A stretch of DNA of 41,785 bases from Candidatus Hydrogenedentota bacterium (GCA_903822375.1 CAIJOU010000953.1:1-41785), one strand, 5' to 3'. Numbered from the stretch's first letter, positions 1-9,134 are shown. Numbers and translations: made by a program. The notes: generated from the letters alone by a model not told the origin.

Positions 1-292
1 TCGGCGATTAAGTGGGTGCCGATTCCCTGACCGTCCCATTGGGCGCTCTTGTGACCCGTGACACGGTGTACTTGTCCTTCCGGGGTGCTGATACCAGGAG
101 CAAGGCCTGCCAAGGGCGGTCCGATCATGGCTTCTTGGCCCGATTCAAGATTGGTTCCGACCACAAGATTCGAGGCTTGAACCTGCGGGCAGATCAGAAT
201 ATGCTGGAAAAGTAAATGGGAGTTGTGGTTCGCGCGCGTGAAACTGAATGACGGTATCCATTAATCTTTCGGGCATGACTGGAGGAAGAACG
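1..292. other. Leading non-coding stretch, no gene recognised
   Basis: No convincing gene is seen. A 67-codon frame at 12-215 begins at a GTG directly after an in-frame TAA (9-11), has no good ribosome binding site and resembles nothing known, so it is not called. The segment probably carries the promoter of the downstream kinase, but no clear -35/-10 pair was found. Confidence 0.4.
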
Positions 293-3136
293 GTGAAGTA
301 CAGACTTCAGGACCTGATTGACATAGAACAGTTGCAGGCGCTTCAAGACAGGCTCTACGAAGTCTATTCCTTTCCTTCGGCCATCATTGACACGGACGGC
401 AACATCCTCACAGCTACCGCGTGGCAGGATGTCTGCACAAAATTCCACCGACGACACAAAGAATGCGAACGGGAGTGCGTCAAGAGCAACCAGCATGTTA
501 TTGACGGCGCGGTGGCAGGGGAGTCCACCGTCAGCTACCGCTGCTCGCACGGGCTTTTCGACACGGCCACACCCATCAATGTAAACGGCACGCACCTCGG
601 CAATTTTTTCACCGGCCAATTCTTTCTGGAAGGTCCGGACTTGGAGTTCTTCCGGGCGCGGGCAAGGATATATGGCTTCGATGAGGATCTGTACCTTGAG
701 GCCGTCAAGAAGGTGCCAGTGCGGACCCAGGGCCAGTTGGACGGGTATCTCTGCTTCGTCAGGAGTTTAATTGAGGTTATCTCTGGAAATGGGCTGAAAA
801 GTCTCAGAGTGCTTGAGGCAAGGCAGGAGAGCGAGGAAAGCGATAGGCAATTCAAGGCCATGTTCGAAATGGCCTCCGTCGGCATGGCCCAGGCCGACCC
901 CCATACGGGACGGCTCCTGCGCGTAAACCAGAAGATGTGCGACATTACCGGCTACACCGCGAGGGAATTGCTTGCGTTACGCGTTCCGGAGGTTACCCAT
1001 CCGGAAGACCGCGAGCGGGACTGGGATGCATTCCAGCGTGTCATCCGCGGCGAAGCGCCGCATTACCGCATGGAAAAGCGTTACCTCCGCAAGGACGGCA
1101 CGACGATCTGGGTGAACGTGAACATGACGGTCATTCGCGAAGCTTCCGGGCAGGCCGTGCGCACCATGGCGACCATTGAGGACATTACCGAACGCAAACA
1201 GACAGAGGAGGCGCTGCGGGAAAGCGAGCAGAACTTCAGAACCCTGGCGGATTCCGGCCAGGCGCTCATCTGGACATCCGGAACGGACAAACTGTGCAAC
1301 TATTTCAACCGCGTCTGGCTTGCATTTACCGGGCGCAGCCTCGAACAGGAAATGGGGAACGGCTGGGCGGAGGGCGTGCATCCCGATGATTTCCAGCGTT
1401 GTCTGGACACTTATGTCGGGGCGTTTGAGCGGCGGGAGGAGTTTTGCATGGAGTACCGTCTGCGCCGGCACGACGGCGAATACCGCTGGCTGCTCGATGA
1501 GGGGGCCCCGCGCTGCAACAGCAAGGGGGAGTTCATAGGATATATCGGTCATTGCCTGGACATCACAGACCGCAAGCAGGCGGAGGAGGCGCTACGGGAG
1601 AGCGAGGCGGAGCTTGAACTCGCGCTGCGTTCGGCGCACATGGGCGCGTGGTACTGGGACATCCCTGCTGACCGGCGCAGCTTTGACGACCAGGTCTGCC
1701 ATTTGCTCGGATTGAACCCGGAAACATTTGGCGGAACGGCCGCCGAGTTTTTCGCCGCGGTGCATCCGGAGGACCATGAGAAACTTGCGGCGGCTTTGTC
1801 CCGGACCATCGCGCAGCACGTGCCGTATGCCCCGGAGTACCGCGCTGTATGGCCGGACGGAACCATCCACCATATCAGTGCCCGCGGCAGGCTGGTCCGT
1901 GACGAGGGCGGGCAACCGCAAAGGATTAGCGGAATCATTTGGGACATTACAGAGACGAAACGGGCCGAGGAGGAAAAGGCCAAGCTCGAAAACCAGCTTC
2001 AACAGGCCCAAAAGATGGAATCGGTGGGCCGGTTGGCGGGCGGCGTGGCGCATGACTTTAACAACATGCTGGCAGCCATCCTCGGGTACGCTGAAATCGC
2101 ACTGGGCCAGGTGGACCCGGCCCAGCCGCTCCATGAAGACCTTGTGGAAATCCGCAGGGCGGCGGAGCGTTCCGCCGAACTCACACGGCAACTGCTGACT
2201 TTCGCCCGCAAGCAGACCGTCGCACCCAGGGTGCTAGACCTGAATGACACCGTGTCCGGCATGCTCAAGATGCTGCAGCGGCTCATTGGCGAGGACATTC
2301 ATCTGGAGTGGCATCCCGCGGCGAATCTTTGGGCGGTCAAGGTGGACCCGTCCCAGATCGACCAGATTCTGGCAAACCTGTGCGTTAACGCCCGGGACGC
2401 CATTGCGGACGTGGGCAAGATCACTATCGAATCGCGAAACAAAATCTTTGACGAGGAATACTGCATCGATCACGGGGGCTTTGCGGTGGGAGAGTATGTG
2501 ATGCTGGCCGTCAGTGATGACGGCCGCGGCATGGACAAGGCGACCCTGGCCCACATTTTCGAGCCTTTCTTCACGACCAAGGGTGTCGGCGAGGGAACCG
2601 GTCTCGGCCTCGCCACGGTGTACGGCGCGGTCAGGCAAAACAACGGCTTTATCAACGTCTACAGTGAGCCCGGCGCCGGAACGACCTTCGCGGTCTATCT
2701 GCCCCGGCATGCGGATGAAGTCGAGCCGGCAAGGCCGCAAAGCGCCGCGGGACCGGCCCTGCGCGGGCAGGAGACGATCCTGCTGGCGGAGGACGAGCCG
2801 GCCGTGCTGAAACTGACCACCAAGTTGCTCGAGGCACAGGGCTACACCGTGCTTGTCGCCCACGGTCCGGTGGAAGCCATGCGCATTGCCCGGCAGTATT
2901 CCGGTGAGATCCGCCTGCTGATGACCGACGTGGTCATGCCCGAAATGAACGGCCGGGACCTGGCCAACAATATCTCAGCCCTTCATCCGCATCTCAAACG
3001 CCTGTTCATGTCCGGCTATACCGCCAACGTCATCGTCCACCACGGGGTGCTGGACGTGGGGGTGCAGTTCATCCAGAAGCCGTTTTCCGCAAGAGACCTG
3101 GCCGCCAAGGTGCGGGAGGTGCTGGACAGCGAATAG
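293..3136 (+). CDS. PocR-PAS-PAS-PAS hybrid sensor histidine kinase with C-terminal receiver
   Basis: Hybrid two-component sensor, about 947 aa, without obvious membrane segments and so probably cytoplasmic. In order: a PocR-type sensory domain (about residues 5-175, with the clustered Cys/His typical of that fold), three PAS domains (about 190-305, 310-430, 440-560, each ending in a D-I-T-E/D-R/T-K type motif), a HisKA dimerisation helix with phospho-accepting His587 in HDFNN, an HATPase_c domain with N box (NARDA), DDGRGM and GTGLGL glycine boxes, and a receiver with acceptor Asp879 in the MTDVVMP motif. PocR domains bind small organic ligands in known cases; the ligand here is unknown. The GTG at 293 is chosen over an upstream ATG at 248 because GGAGGAAG (281-288) sits at the right distance. 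No separate response regulator lies nearby, so output may pass through the fused receiver. Confidence 0.93.
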   Translation: MKYRLQDLIDIEQLQALQDRLYEVYSFPSAIIDTDGNILTATAWQDVCTKFHRRHKECERECVKSNQHVIDGAVAGESTVSYRCSHGLFDTATPINVNGTHLGNFFTGQFFLEGPDLEFFRARARIYGFDEDLYLEAVKKVPVRTQGQLDGYLCFVRSLIEVISGNGLKSLRVLEARQESEESDRQFKAMFEMASVGMAQADPHTGRLLRVNQKMCDITGYTARELLALRVPEVTHPEDRERDWDAFQRVIRGEAPHYRMEKRYLRKDGTTIWVNVNMTVIREASGQAVRTMATIEDITERKQTEEALRESEQNFRTLADSGQALIWTSGTDKLCNYFNRVWLAFTGRSLEQEMGNGWAEGVHPDDFQRCLDTYVGAFERREEFCMEYRLRRHDGEYRWLLDEGAPRCNSKGEFIGYIGHCLDITDRKQAEEALRESEAELELALRSAHMGAWYWDIPADRRSFDDQVCHLLGLNPETFGGTAAEFFAAVHPEDHEKLAAALSRTIAQHVPYAPEYRAVWPDGTIHHISARGRLVRDEGGQPQRISGIIWDITETKRAEEEKAKLENQLQQAQKMESVGRLAGGVAHDFNNMLAAILGYAEIALGQVDPAQPLHEDLVEIRRAAERSAELTRQLLTFARKQTVAPRVLDLNDTVSGMLKMLQRLIGEDIHLEWHPAANLWAVKVDPSQIDQILANLCVNARDAIADVGKITIESRNKIFDEEYCIDHGGFAVGEYVMLAVSDDGRGMDKATLAHIFEPFFTTKGVGEGTGLGLATVYGAVRQNNGFINVYSEPGAGTTFAVYLPRHADEVEPARPQSAAGPALRGQETILLAEDEPAVLKLTTKLLEAQGYTVLVAHGPVEAMRIARQYSGEIRLLMTDVVMPEMNGRDLANNISALHPHLKRLFMSGYTANVIVHHGVLDVGVQFIQKPFSARDLAAKVREVLDSE

Positions 3137-3257
3137 GGTTTTCCACTGAAGTTCCGCTTTCCGGCTCCCGGGAGATTCTTCTCTGGACGATTAAGACCGG
3201 GTGTGCTATTCTCTTAATGGGTTAGGTTGGATGGATTACCCGGAAGCAGAGGTGCCT

Positions 3258-4133
3258 ATGAACGCTTCAGTGTGCAAGGGGTATTTCGTGCGCAGTTGGT
3301 TCCTGTGCCCATTCCTGGTGTTGTTGATGTGCGGAACGGTGTGGTCCGCCGACCCCCTTCCGCAGGCCTCCGGCACTCCGGAGAACGCCAAGACGACAGT
3401 GGCGTCTTCAACAGAGAATTCCGGCGAAGCGGCGAAAGACGCCGGGGACGCCTGGGAGAACCGGTGGTTTCTCAAGTGGGGCCTGGCCAATGTGCACGCC
3501 GGGATCAAGGAATCGGAATCGCGAATCCATAATCAACTGAACGTTCCCTTTGGCCTGCTGATACCCGGCTGGGACCGGCCAAGAACGTTCAAAGACCTGA
3601 GCAACGATTTTGAACTTTACGACCTGCATTTGGCGCTGGGCCGCGACATCAATGCCAAGTGGTCCTGGTTTGTCGACGTTGGCGGGATCGTCGGCGACGT
3701 GATGAACAAGACCAACTATCCGCTGCCCCTGCCGCTGAATGTCAAAGTCGGATTCGGACGGAGAATCTGGTTTGCCGCCGCGGGCGTGGATTATTACCCG
3801 TGGGGCAAGCCGGTTCTGGAAAGGGACCCGACCCGAAGCGCGATCATGGACGCGCTGCGGTCCAGCAGACCGTTTATTGAGGGGGCTGTCGGCCATGTTG
3901 ATGCGCGCGAATCCGTGGCGGCCCGCCTGCAGATACAGCATCTTCCCCTGTCCCTGCAGGTGAAGGAGAAACTGTATCAACCCACGGACTACATCAGCCC
4001 GCGCATCGGCGTGGAAACGCCGATTGGAAAGAATGATTCGCTGATTCTGGCCGCGGGGTATCTGTTCTTCGATCACCATCCGTCGGAGATCAACAATCTG
4101 TCGATCTACGTGCTGCATTCCCACCGGTTCTAG
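3258..4133 (+). CDS. Predicted outer-membrane beta-barrel protein
   Basis: About 291 aa, family not recognised. The ATG at 3258 is preferred over an upstream in-frame start at 3201 because it follows AGAGGT and gives a clean Sec signal peptide (charged start, hydrophobic stretch around residues 14-28, cleavage after a W-S-A motif). An Ala/Thr/Ser-rich linker follows, then alternating polar/hydrophobic strands rich in Trp, Tyr and Gly. The protein ends in His-Arg-Phe; a C-terminal Phe is the usual signal for Bam-dependent outer-membrane barrels. Barrel identity is inferred from signal peptide, strand pattern and terminal Phe, not from a named family. It lies 120 nt after the sensor kinase on the same strand and could be co-transcribed. 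Confidence 0.7.
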   Translation: MNASVCKGYFVRSWFLCPFLVLLMCGTVWSADPLPQASGTPENAKTTVASSTENSGEAAKDAGDAWENRWFLKWGLANVHAGIKESESRIHNQLNVPFGLLIPGWDRPRTFKDLSNDFELYDLHLALGRDINAKWSWFVDVGGIVGDVMNKTNYPLPLPLNVKVGFGRRIWFAAAGVDYYPWGKPVLERDPTRSAIMDALRSSRPFIEGAVGHVDARESVAARLQIQHLPLSLQVKEKLYQPTDYISPRIGVETPIGKNDSLILAAGYLFFDHHPSEINNLSIYVLHSHRF

Positions 4134-4308
4134 GAGCATTGCATCCCGGCCGGACGGGCCCCATCGCAGCCTGACCGCGGAGCGCCGCCAGGGTGGAGGC
4201 CGGAGAGTTTCCTCTTCCGAAGCGGTCCTCTTGCCGCTCCCCCTGGGCATGCTCCGGATGCCAACCAGGGGTTGCAGGCCGAAGGTCGCGGTGCAACAAT
4301 CTACTGCG

Positions 4309-4709
4309 CTAGGGAACCCTCACCACACGCAAGCCGATGCCGTGGGAAATGTGGTCCGGATCGCAGCCGTTGCGAAACGCAGACCGGCAGTACACCGCAT
4401 CGGTGGAGTACCATGCGCCCCCGCGCATTACCCGAAATGTGCCCATGGGCGACTCCCACGCACTGCCATCTGTCGTCGCCCCCGCATAGTCGTTATGGTA
4501 CCAGTCCTGGCAGAACTCCCAGACGTTTCCGTTCATGTCAAACAAGCCAAAGGCATTCGCCGTCTTCTCGCCCACCACATGCGCGTACTGGTCGCCGCCG
4601 CCTGCGTCAGGCCCGCCAAATTCGGCACGGAAGAACTCGACGGACATCCCGCGGTTACGAGACACGCCGCCAGCATTCCAATCCCCGCCAGCCATGACCG
4701 TCTATTCAT
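4309..4709 (-). pseudogene. Broken lipoprotein gene: PASTA-type 5' end joined out of frame to an FGE-type 3' end
   Basis: From the ATG at 4709, after a GGGGAG ribosome binding site, the frame encodes a lipoprotein signal peptide (LVTAGC lipobox, Cys22), a Ser-rich spacer and the start of a PASTA unit, VPNLAGLTQAAA. It then runs into nonsense (many Arg and Trp). In another frame, from about 4600 down to the stop at 4309, lies the last third of a formylglycine-generating-enzyme-type (SUMF1/EgtB/PvdO) domain: TANAFGLFDMNGNVWEF, a Cys-Gln-Asp-Trp motif, VMRGGAWYS and a final LRVVRVP. The reading frame changes near 4600, and the first two thirds of the FGE domain are missing. The intact paralog is next door (4881-5951). 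Either a deletion fused a PASTA-FGE lipoprotein internally, or a repeat was collapsed in assembly. Confidence 0.75.
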
Positions 4710-4785
4710 GAAACACACTCCCCGGTCACACCGTATCGCATACGGCATGCGGTGCATATGCCCTTCGCGCCGACACTCGGACAAT

Positions 4786-4808
4786 GGCAAACCCACTCAC
4801 CCGCCTGC
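4786..4808 (-). promoter_or_regulatory. Conserved upstream block shared by the two FGE genes (copy 1)
   Basis: This 23-nt block, containing GGCAAACCC on the plus strand, matches 6027-6049 at 21 of 23 positions. It lies 77 nt upstream of the broken gene's start, while the second copy lies 76 nt upstream of the intact gene's start. The equal spacing suggests a promoter or regulator site, or a duplicated leader. No function is shown. Confidence 0.4.
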
Positions 4809-4880
4809 AACCGGTTTGCAGCCTGGAACCGGCATCAACTTCAGACCGGACAAAGGGTCACAAGGCAACCATCCGAAGTG

Positions 4881-5951
4881 CTACGGAGTCCGCACAACGC
4901 GAAAACCGAACATGCCGCCCCCGATGTCTTGAAGGCAGCCGTTGCGCCGTGCCGACCGGCATTCCTTCGCGATACTCCCCCACATGCCACCCCGCAGCAC
5001 CCTGACCTGACCCGAAGGCGTCTCCCATGCGCTGCCATCTGTCGGTGCACCCACGTAATTGCCATGAAGCCAGTCTTGGCACCATTCCGATACGTTCCCG
5101 TTCATGTCGTACAAACTAAAAGCATTGGCGGTCTTCCCGCCCACCACATGCGCGTACGTATTGCCCGATAAATCGTCCACATACCAGGCGTAGTCTCCAA
5201 TAGCCGTATATCCCGAGTCGTTGCCCCAGTAGAAGCGGGATATCGTTCCTGCACGGCACGCATACTCCCACTGCGCCTCGGAGGGCAGGCGGAACGTCCT
5301 GCCGGTGTGGTCGTTCAACCCAGTCAAGAAGTCTTGCGCATCCTCCCAGGACACGTACACCGCCGGACTGTCCGGATCGTCAAGCCAATTGGATTGTCCA
5401 ATCCACGGCATAGTCGCCATCACCGCCTGCCACTGCCGCTTGGTCAACTCATTCTTGCCCATCCAGAACCCGGAGGCGAAGGTTACTGTATGTTGCGGCC
5501 CTTCATCGCTGTGCCCGTCCTTCTCGGTGTCCGGGCTGCCCATTGTGAACGCGCCGCCCGGAATCCACACCATCTCCAGCGGCACATCGCCGGGCAGCAT
5601 GATGGTTTCGACGGTGCCCGCATTGGGGATGCCCACGGTGATGAGGTTGAGTTTCAATGCCGTATCGCTTCCCGCCGAGGTGGTCACTTCCAGCGACACG
5701 TTGTACGTGCCCGGGTCGAGGTACACGTGGGCGGGATTCTGCTCCGCGCTCTCCGTGCCGTCGCCGAACAGCCAGTGCCATGCCTTGATGGACGAACCGC
5801 CCGGCGTTGATGTGTCCGTGAACTGCACCGGCGAAGGCGCGGTATCCGATGTCAGGCTGGCGCTGAAATCCGCCACAGGCGGCTTGCACCCCGTGGCCGC
5901 CAGACACATCGCCAGCAGTCCAAACCCCATCAGCCATGGAAGCCTTTTCAT
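4881..5951 (-). CDS. PKD-FGE domain lipoprotein (SUMF1/EgtB/PvdO family)
   Basis: About 356 aa. The ATG at 5951 follows AGAGGAG and gives a lipoprotein signal peptide with lipobox LAATGC (Cys22). Residues about 27-115 are a PKD domain (WLFGDGTESAEQNPAHVY and a downstream GTYNVSL strand). Residues about 130-356 are an FGE-sulfatase-type domain: MVWIPGGAFTMGS, EGPQHTVTF, RLPSEAQWEYACRAG, NVSEWCQDW, VRVLRGGMW and a terminal FGFRVVRTP. True formylglycine-generating enzymes mature sulfatases, but no sulfatase gene is in this window and the lipoprotein/PKD context suggests a surface-attached protein that uses the fold for binding or another oxidation. Activity is not predictable from sequence alone. 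A fragmentary paralog follows directly downstream. Confidence 0.88.
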   Translation of the reverse strand: MKRLPWLMGFGLLAMCLAATGCKPPVADFSASLTSDTAPSPVQFTDTSTPGGSSIKAWHWLFGDGTESAEQNPAHVYLDPGTYNVSLEVTTSAGSDTALKLNLITVGIPNAGTVETIMLPGDVPLEMVWIPGGAFTMGSPDTEKDGHSDEGPQHTVTFASGFWMGKNELTKRQWQAVMATMPWIGQSNWLDDPDSPAVYVSWEDAQDFLTGLNDHTGRTFRLPSEAQWEYACRAGTISRFYWGNDSGYTAIGDYAWYVDDLSGNTYAHVVGGKTANAFSLYDMNGNVSEWCQDWLHGNYVGAPTDGSAWETPSGQVRVLRGGMWGSIAKECRSARRNGCLQDIGGGMFGFRVVRTP

Positions 5952-6026
5952 GACCCGCACTCCTCTGTTGCACCGTTCCGCAGCACCCAAGTGGTGCGGG
6001 CACCTGCGCTCCGGTATCCGGCGGGG

Positions 6027-6049
6027 GGCAAACCCGCTCACCTGCCTGC
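6027..6049 (-). promoter_or_regulatory. Conserved upstream block shared by the two FGE genes (copy 2)
   Basis: Second copy of the block at 4786-4808, with two differences, 76 nt upstream of the PKD-FGE start. Flanking bases are much less alike, so the block looks selectively retained, but a partly decayed duplication explains it too. Confidence 0.4.
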
Positions 6050-6119
6050 GGATGATATTGAAGGTGAAAAGGCTGGGTGTCAAGCGTGGAAAGTTCGGTA
6101 TGGACCATGCCGTGACACA

Positions 6120-6168
6120 ACATTCCCCTGCCGCCTCGCGGCGGTTTTCCCCCTTCGAAGGGAGATTT
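6120..6168 (-). repeat. REP-like palindrome, family 1 (single copy)
   Basis: Read on the minus strand: AAATC, a CCCTTCGAAGGG palindrome, a CCGCC/GGCGG hairpin and a closing GGGGAATGT. The same plan recurs twice in inverted orientation at 15677-15783. It lies between the uronate isomerase-like gene and the PKD-FGE gene. Confidence 0.65.
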
Positions 6169-6212
6169 GGGCCTGCCGCGACGGCCGGACTCCATGCGTT
6201 GTTCAAGGATGA

Positions 6213-7586
6213 CTAGGCGCCGAGCGCCTCTTCGGAGGCGGGCCGCATGCCGCACAGCGTCCAGGGGGTCTCGTAGAAGATATCGTGGGCGATGCCCGCG
6301 GCCGTGTCCACGTTGAACATGCCGCGCGCCACCTTTGCCGACAGGACCTCCGTGAGGAGCTGCCGCACCACCCGGCTCTTGGCATAGGTCCATTCGATGC
6401 AGTACGCGTCGGAAATGAAGCCCACCTGCTTGTTCGTCGGCAGCATGTCGATGCGCTCGTCCATGATCCGCGTCATGATGGACGGGAAGAAGTTGTGCCA
6501 CCAGTAGCCCGCCAGCGACAGGTTGGGCAGTTCGCGGCAGAGCGTGCACAGGGTCTGGTTGGCGTGGGCACTCGACACGTGGCACTGGAAGCGCACCCCC
6601 GGATGGCGGCCGATCATTTCCGCTAGCTGCGCAAGCGTGCGCTGTGAAATGCGGCTGGAGGTTTCAAAGGGCAGCGGCTCGGCGGCGGTGCTGAACTGGA
6701 ACAGAAGCGTGTCGCCGAAATGCCGCTCAAAGGAGGAGAGGAAGGCCTCATTGATGTAGGATGCGTAGACGTCGCGTTCGGCGGGACCGGCATGCCCGCG
6801 CCGGGCGAGGGCCGCATTCATCTCGGCATCCGTCACGGGCCGAAAATCCACGTCGGTCGAGATGTGCGTCGCGTTCGACGTGATCTGTCCGGCGGGGATG
6901 CGGCCGACGAACCATTCCACCGCCTCATGCACGTCGTCCAGGGTCCGAATGGTCCGGTCCGGAGTTGGGCGCGTGCCGCCGATGGGTGTCGGACTTTCGG
7001 GTTCGCGCCCCCAGCAGCGCTCCAGTTCGTACACGGCGGTGTCGTATTCGCCCCACTGGCAGCGCGAGAAGAAGGCCCATTCAAGGGAGTACTGGAGAAT
7101 CGCGTCATCGGGCCCGGTGCCGGTTTCATCGACCCCGCGTCGCGCCCACTCGGTGCACAGGCGTTTGATGTTGGCCCGGCGGATGACCTCGCGGTGCCAG
7201 GCCCGGTCATCGGCCCGTTCGCGGATGAGCCCGTCCAGCTTCCGCCAGTTGTCCGGCGTGATTTCTTCGTCCCACCCATACAGGTCGTGAAAGAGAAGGC
7301 GCATTGCCCAGGACATGCTCGTGTTCCGGACATGGCGAAGATAGGGAATGGCCTCCTGTATGCGGGCCTCGGCTTCTTCGGGGCTGGGCCAGTGTGGGTA
7401 TTCCGTGAGGCGTTTCCCGCTCGGGCAGCCGGCGGCGTAAAGATCGCTCACGGCCATGTGATAGAGCAGTATGTCGTGCAGGCCCCGCGCGCCCAGTCTT
7501 CCGCCCACCAAATGTGTGTGTGCGTCCAGAATCGGCGTTCCGGCAATGCGCGCGCCAAGCTCATCCTGAATTGCAGCGTGTCCCAT
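6213..7586 (-). CDS. Uronate isomerase-like amidohydrolase-fold protein
   Basis: About 457 aa, close to the usual length of glucuronate isomerase (UxaC). Motifs fit that family: DAHTHL near the N-terminus (metal ligands His23, His25), a central Trp-rich helical region, FQCHVSSAH around a further metal His, GYWWHNFFPSIM, and GFISDAYCIEWTYAKSRVV near the C-terminus, which matches the UxaC segment carrying the conserved Asp. Family members interconvert hexuronates and ketouronates. The sequence is clearly divergent, so the substrate could be another uronate or sugar acid. The ATG at 7586 is chosen over an upstream TTG because GAGGAA lies 6 nt before it. A role in polysaccharide catabolism fits the nearby glycosidases. 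Confidence 0.75.
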   Translation of the reverse strand: MGHAAIQDELGARIAGTPILDAHTHLVGGRLGARGLHDILLYHMAVSDLYAAGCPSGKRLTEYPHWPSPEEAEARIQEAIPYLRHVRNTSMSWAMRLLFHDLYGWDEEITPDNWRKLDGLIRERADDRAWHREVIRRANIKRLCTEWARRGVDETGTGPDDAILQYSLEWAFFSRCQWGEYDTAVYELERCWGREPESPTPIGGTRPTPDRTIRTLDDVHEAVEWFVGRIPAGQITSNATHISTDVDFRPVTDAEMNAALARRGHAGPAERDVYASYINEAFLSSFERHFGDTLLFQFSTAAEPLPFETSSRISQRTLAQLAEMIGRHPGVRFQCHVSSAHANQTLCTLCRELPNLSLAGYWWHNFFPSIMTRIMDERIDMLPTNKQVGFISDAYCIEWTYAKSRVVRQLLTEVLSAKVARGMFNVDTAAGIAHDIFYETPWTLCGMRPASEEALGA

Positions 7587-7893
7587 GCCCAATTCCTCAC
7601 TGGTTAAGTCCCTGTCACGTTCAAACTGCGGGGTCAGCTTATCTGCCGCGATGGCGGCGCATCAAGTTCGGTGTGGAAAAGATGAATACGGTCAGGCTGT
7701 ATTCTGCTCCTGGGCCGGAGAAATACCCATTCGCGGCCTTTGGCAGGGGTTCGCAATGAACCGTCCTGAAGGAACGCCGTTCCGGGAAAATCCCGGTGTT
7801 CTCAATCGGTTCCCGGTGCAATAATCATGAGCGGGTCGGGTGTTAAGTGACGACATGGAAGAAACTCTGTTGCATTGACCATGGAGAGACGGA
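7587..7893. other. Divergent intergenic region
   Basis: 307 nt between the divergently read uronate isomerase-like gene and the thiolase gene. It must hold both promoters. A small CCGGG/CCCGG hairpin lies near 7788-7804. No clear promoter hexamers, RNA gene or extra reading frame was found. Confidence 0.4.
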
Positions 7894-9072
7894 ATGAAGG
7901 AAGTAGTGGCGGTATCCGGGGTGAGAACGGCGATTGGCACTTTTGGCGGGACCCTGCGGGACACCCCCGCCCCCGAACTGATGGGGCTTGTCATCAAGGA
8001 GGCGATACGCCGGGCTGGCGTTCCGCCCGAGGCGGTGGGCGAGGTCATCGTGGGCCAGTGCATGCAGCGCCTGGATGAGATAGTGACGGGCCGGCTTTCG
8101 GCGCTCAAGGCCGGACTGCCGATTACCGTGCCGGGCGTGACAATACACCGCAACTGCGCTTCGGCGATGCAGTCGCTGATCTACGGGGCGCAGCAGATCA
8201 TGCTGGGCGACCAGGAGATCGTGGTGGCCGGCGGGGTGGAGGTGATGAGCCGCACGCCGCACACGCTGGACCAGGCGCGCTGGGGCGGCAAGCTGCAGCA
8301 CGGGCTTCTGACCGACGGGATCCTGGTGGGGCTGACGGACCCGTCGTGCGGACTGATCATGGGCATCACGGCGGAGAATCTGGCGGAGAAATACAACATC
8401 TCCCGGGAGGAGCAGGACGAGATTGCCTGCCGCTCGCACAAAAACGCCGAGGCCGCGACCAACGCCGGCAAGTTTAAGGACGAGATACTTCCCGTCGAAA
8501 TCCCGCAGAAGAGGGGCGATCCCGTCGTGTTCGACAAGGACGAGCATTTCCGTCCCGGCACGACGCTGGCCCAACTCGCCAAGTTGAAACCGTCGTTCAA
8601 GCCGGACGGCACGGTGACGGCCGGCAACGCCGCCGGCATCAACGACGGTGCGGCGGCCATGGTTCTCATGAGCGCCGACAAGGCCCGGGAACTGGGCATC
8701 ACGCCGATCGCCAAACTGCGCGGCTACGGCCTGGCGGGGGTGGAGCCGGAGTTGATGGGATACGGACCGGTGCCGTCGACGAAGCAGGCCCTCGAACGCA
8801 CGGGTCTCAAGATGTCGGACATCGAGTTGATCGAGCTGAACGAGGCGTTCGCCGCGCAGTATCTCGCCTGCGAGAAGCTCATGGGCTTCAAGCGGGACAT
8901 TGCCAATGTGAACGGGTCCGGCATTGCCCTGGGCCATCCGGTGGGCTGCACGGGCGCGCGGATCATCATCACGCTGCTGAACGAGATGAGGCGCCGCGGC
9001 AACAGCCTCGGGCTCGCCACGCTGTGCGCCGGTGGCGGCATGGGCATGAGCACGATCTGGGAGATGAACTAG
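7894..9072 (+). CDS. Acetyl-CoA C-acetyltransferase (thiolase)
   Basis: Thiolase of 392 aa, the normal length. It condenses two acetyl-CoA to acetoacetyl-CoA or, in reverse, cleaves 3-ketoacyl-CoA; it is cytoplasmic. Catalytic residues are visible: nucleophile Cys88 in HRNCASAMQS, His348 in GIALGHPVGCTGAR and Cys378 in CAGGGMG, along with the NEAFAAQ motif. The start follows GGAGAG. The biosynthetic (AtoB/PhaA-like) and degradative (FadA-like) types cannot be separated with certainty, though length and motif spacing fit the biosynthetic type. It has no metabolic partner beside it and two hairpins follow its stop, so it is probably a single-gene unit. Confidence 0.94.
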   Translation: MKEVVAVSGVRTAIGTFGGTLRDTPAPELMGLVIKEAIRRAGVPPEAVGEVIVGQCMQRLDEIVTGRLSALKAGLPITVPGVTIHRNCASAMQSLIYGAQQIMLGDQEIVVAGGVEVMSRTPHTLDQARWGGKLQHGLLTDGILVGLTDPSCGLIMGITAENLAEKYNISREEQDEIACRSHKNAEAATNAGKFKDEILPVEIPQKRGDPVVFDKDEHFRPGTTLAQLAKLKPSFKPDGTVTAGNAAGINDGAAAMVLMSADKARELGITPIAKLRGYGLAGVEPELMGYGPVPSTKQALERTGLKMSDIELIELNEAFAAQYLACEKLMGFKRDIANVNGSGIALGHPVGCTGARIIITLLNEMRRRGNSLGLATLCAGGGMGMSTIWEMN

Positions 9073-9073
9073 G

Positions 9074-9102
9074 TTTTCCTGCGGCCGGAGGCCGCAGGAA
9101 AA
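9074..9102 (+). terminator. Strong hairpin directly after the thiolase stop
   Basis: Perfect 13-bp stem (TTTTCCTGCGGCC with its complement) and a 3-nt loop, starting one base after the stop codon. There is no T tract downstream, so it may stabilise the 3' end rather than act as a classical terminator. Confidence 0.55.
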
Positions 9103-9134
9103 GAATTCAGGAGACAGGAGTCAGAATCCAGAAG

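Noticed and set aside
4231..4932. 233-codon plus-strand frame across the broken FGE gene
   Set aside because: The minus strand clearly carries FGE and lipoprotein motifs; the plus frame is an antisense by-product.
4881..5951. Calling the PKD-FGE protein a true sulfatase-maturing enzyme
   Set aside because: It is a lipoprotein with a PKD domain and no sulfatase is nearby; the fold is shared by many proteins with other roles.
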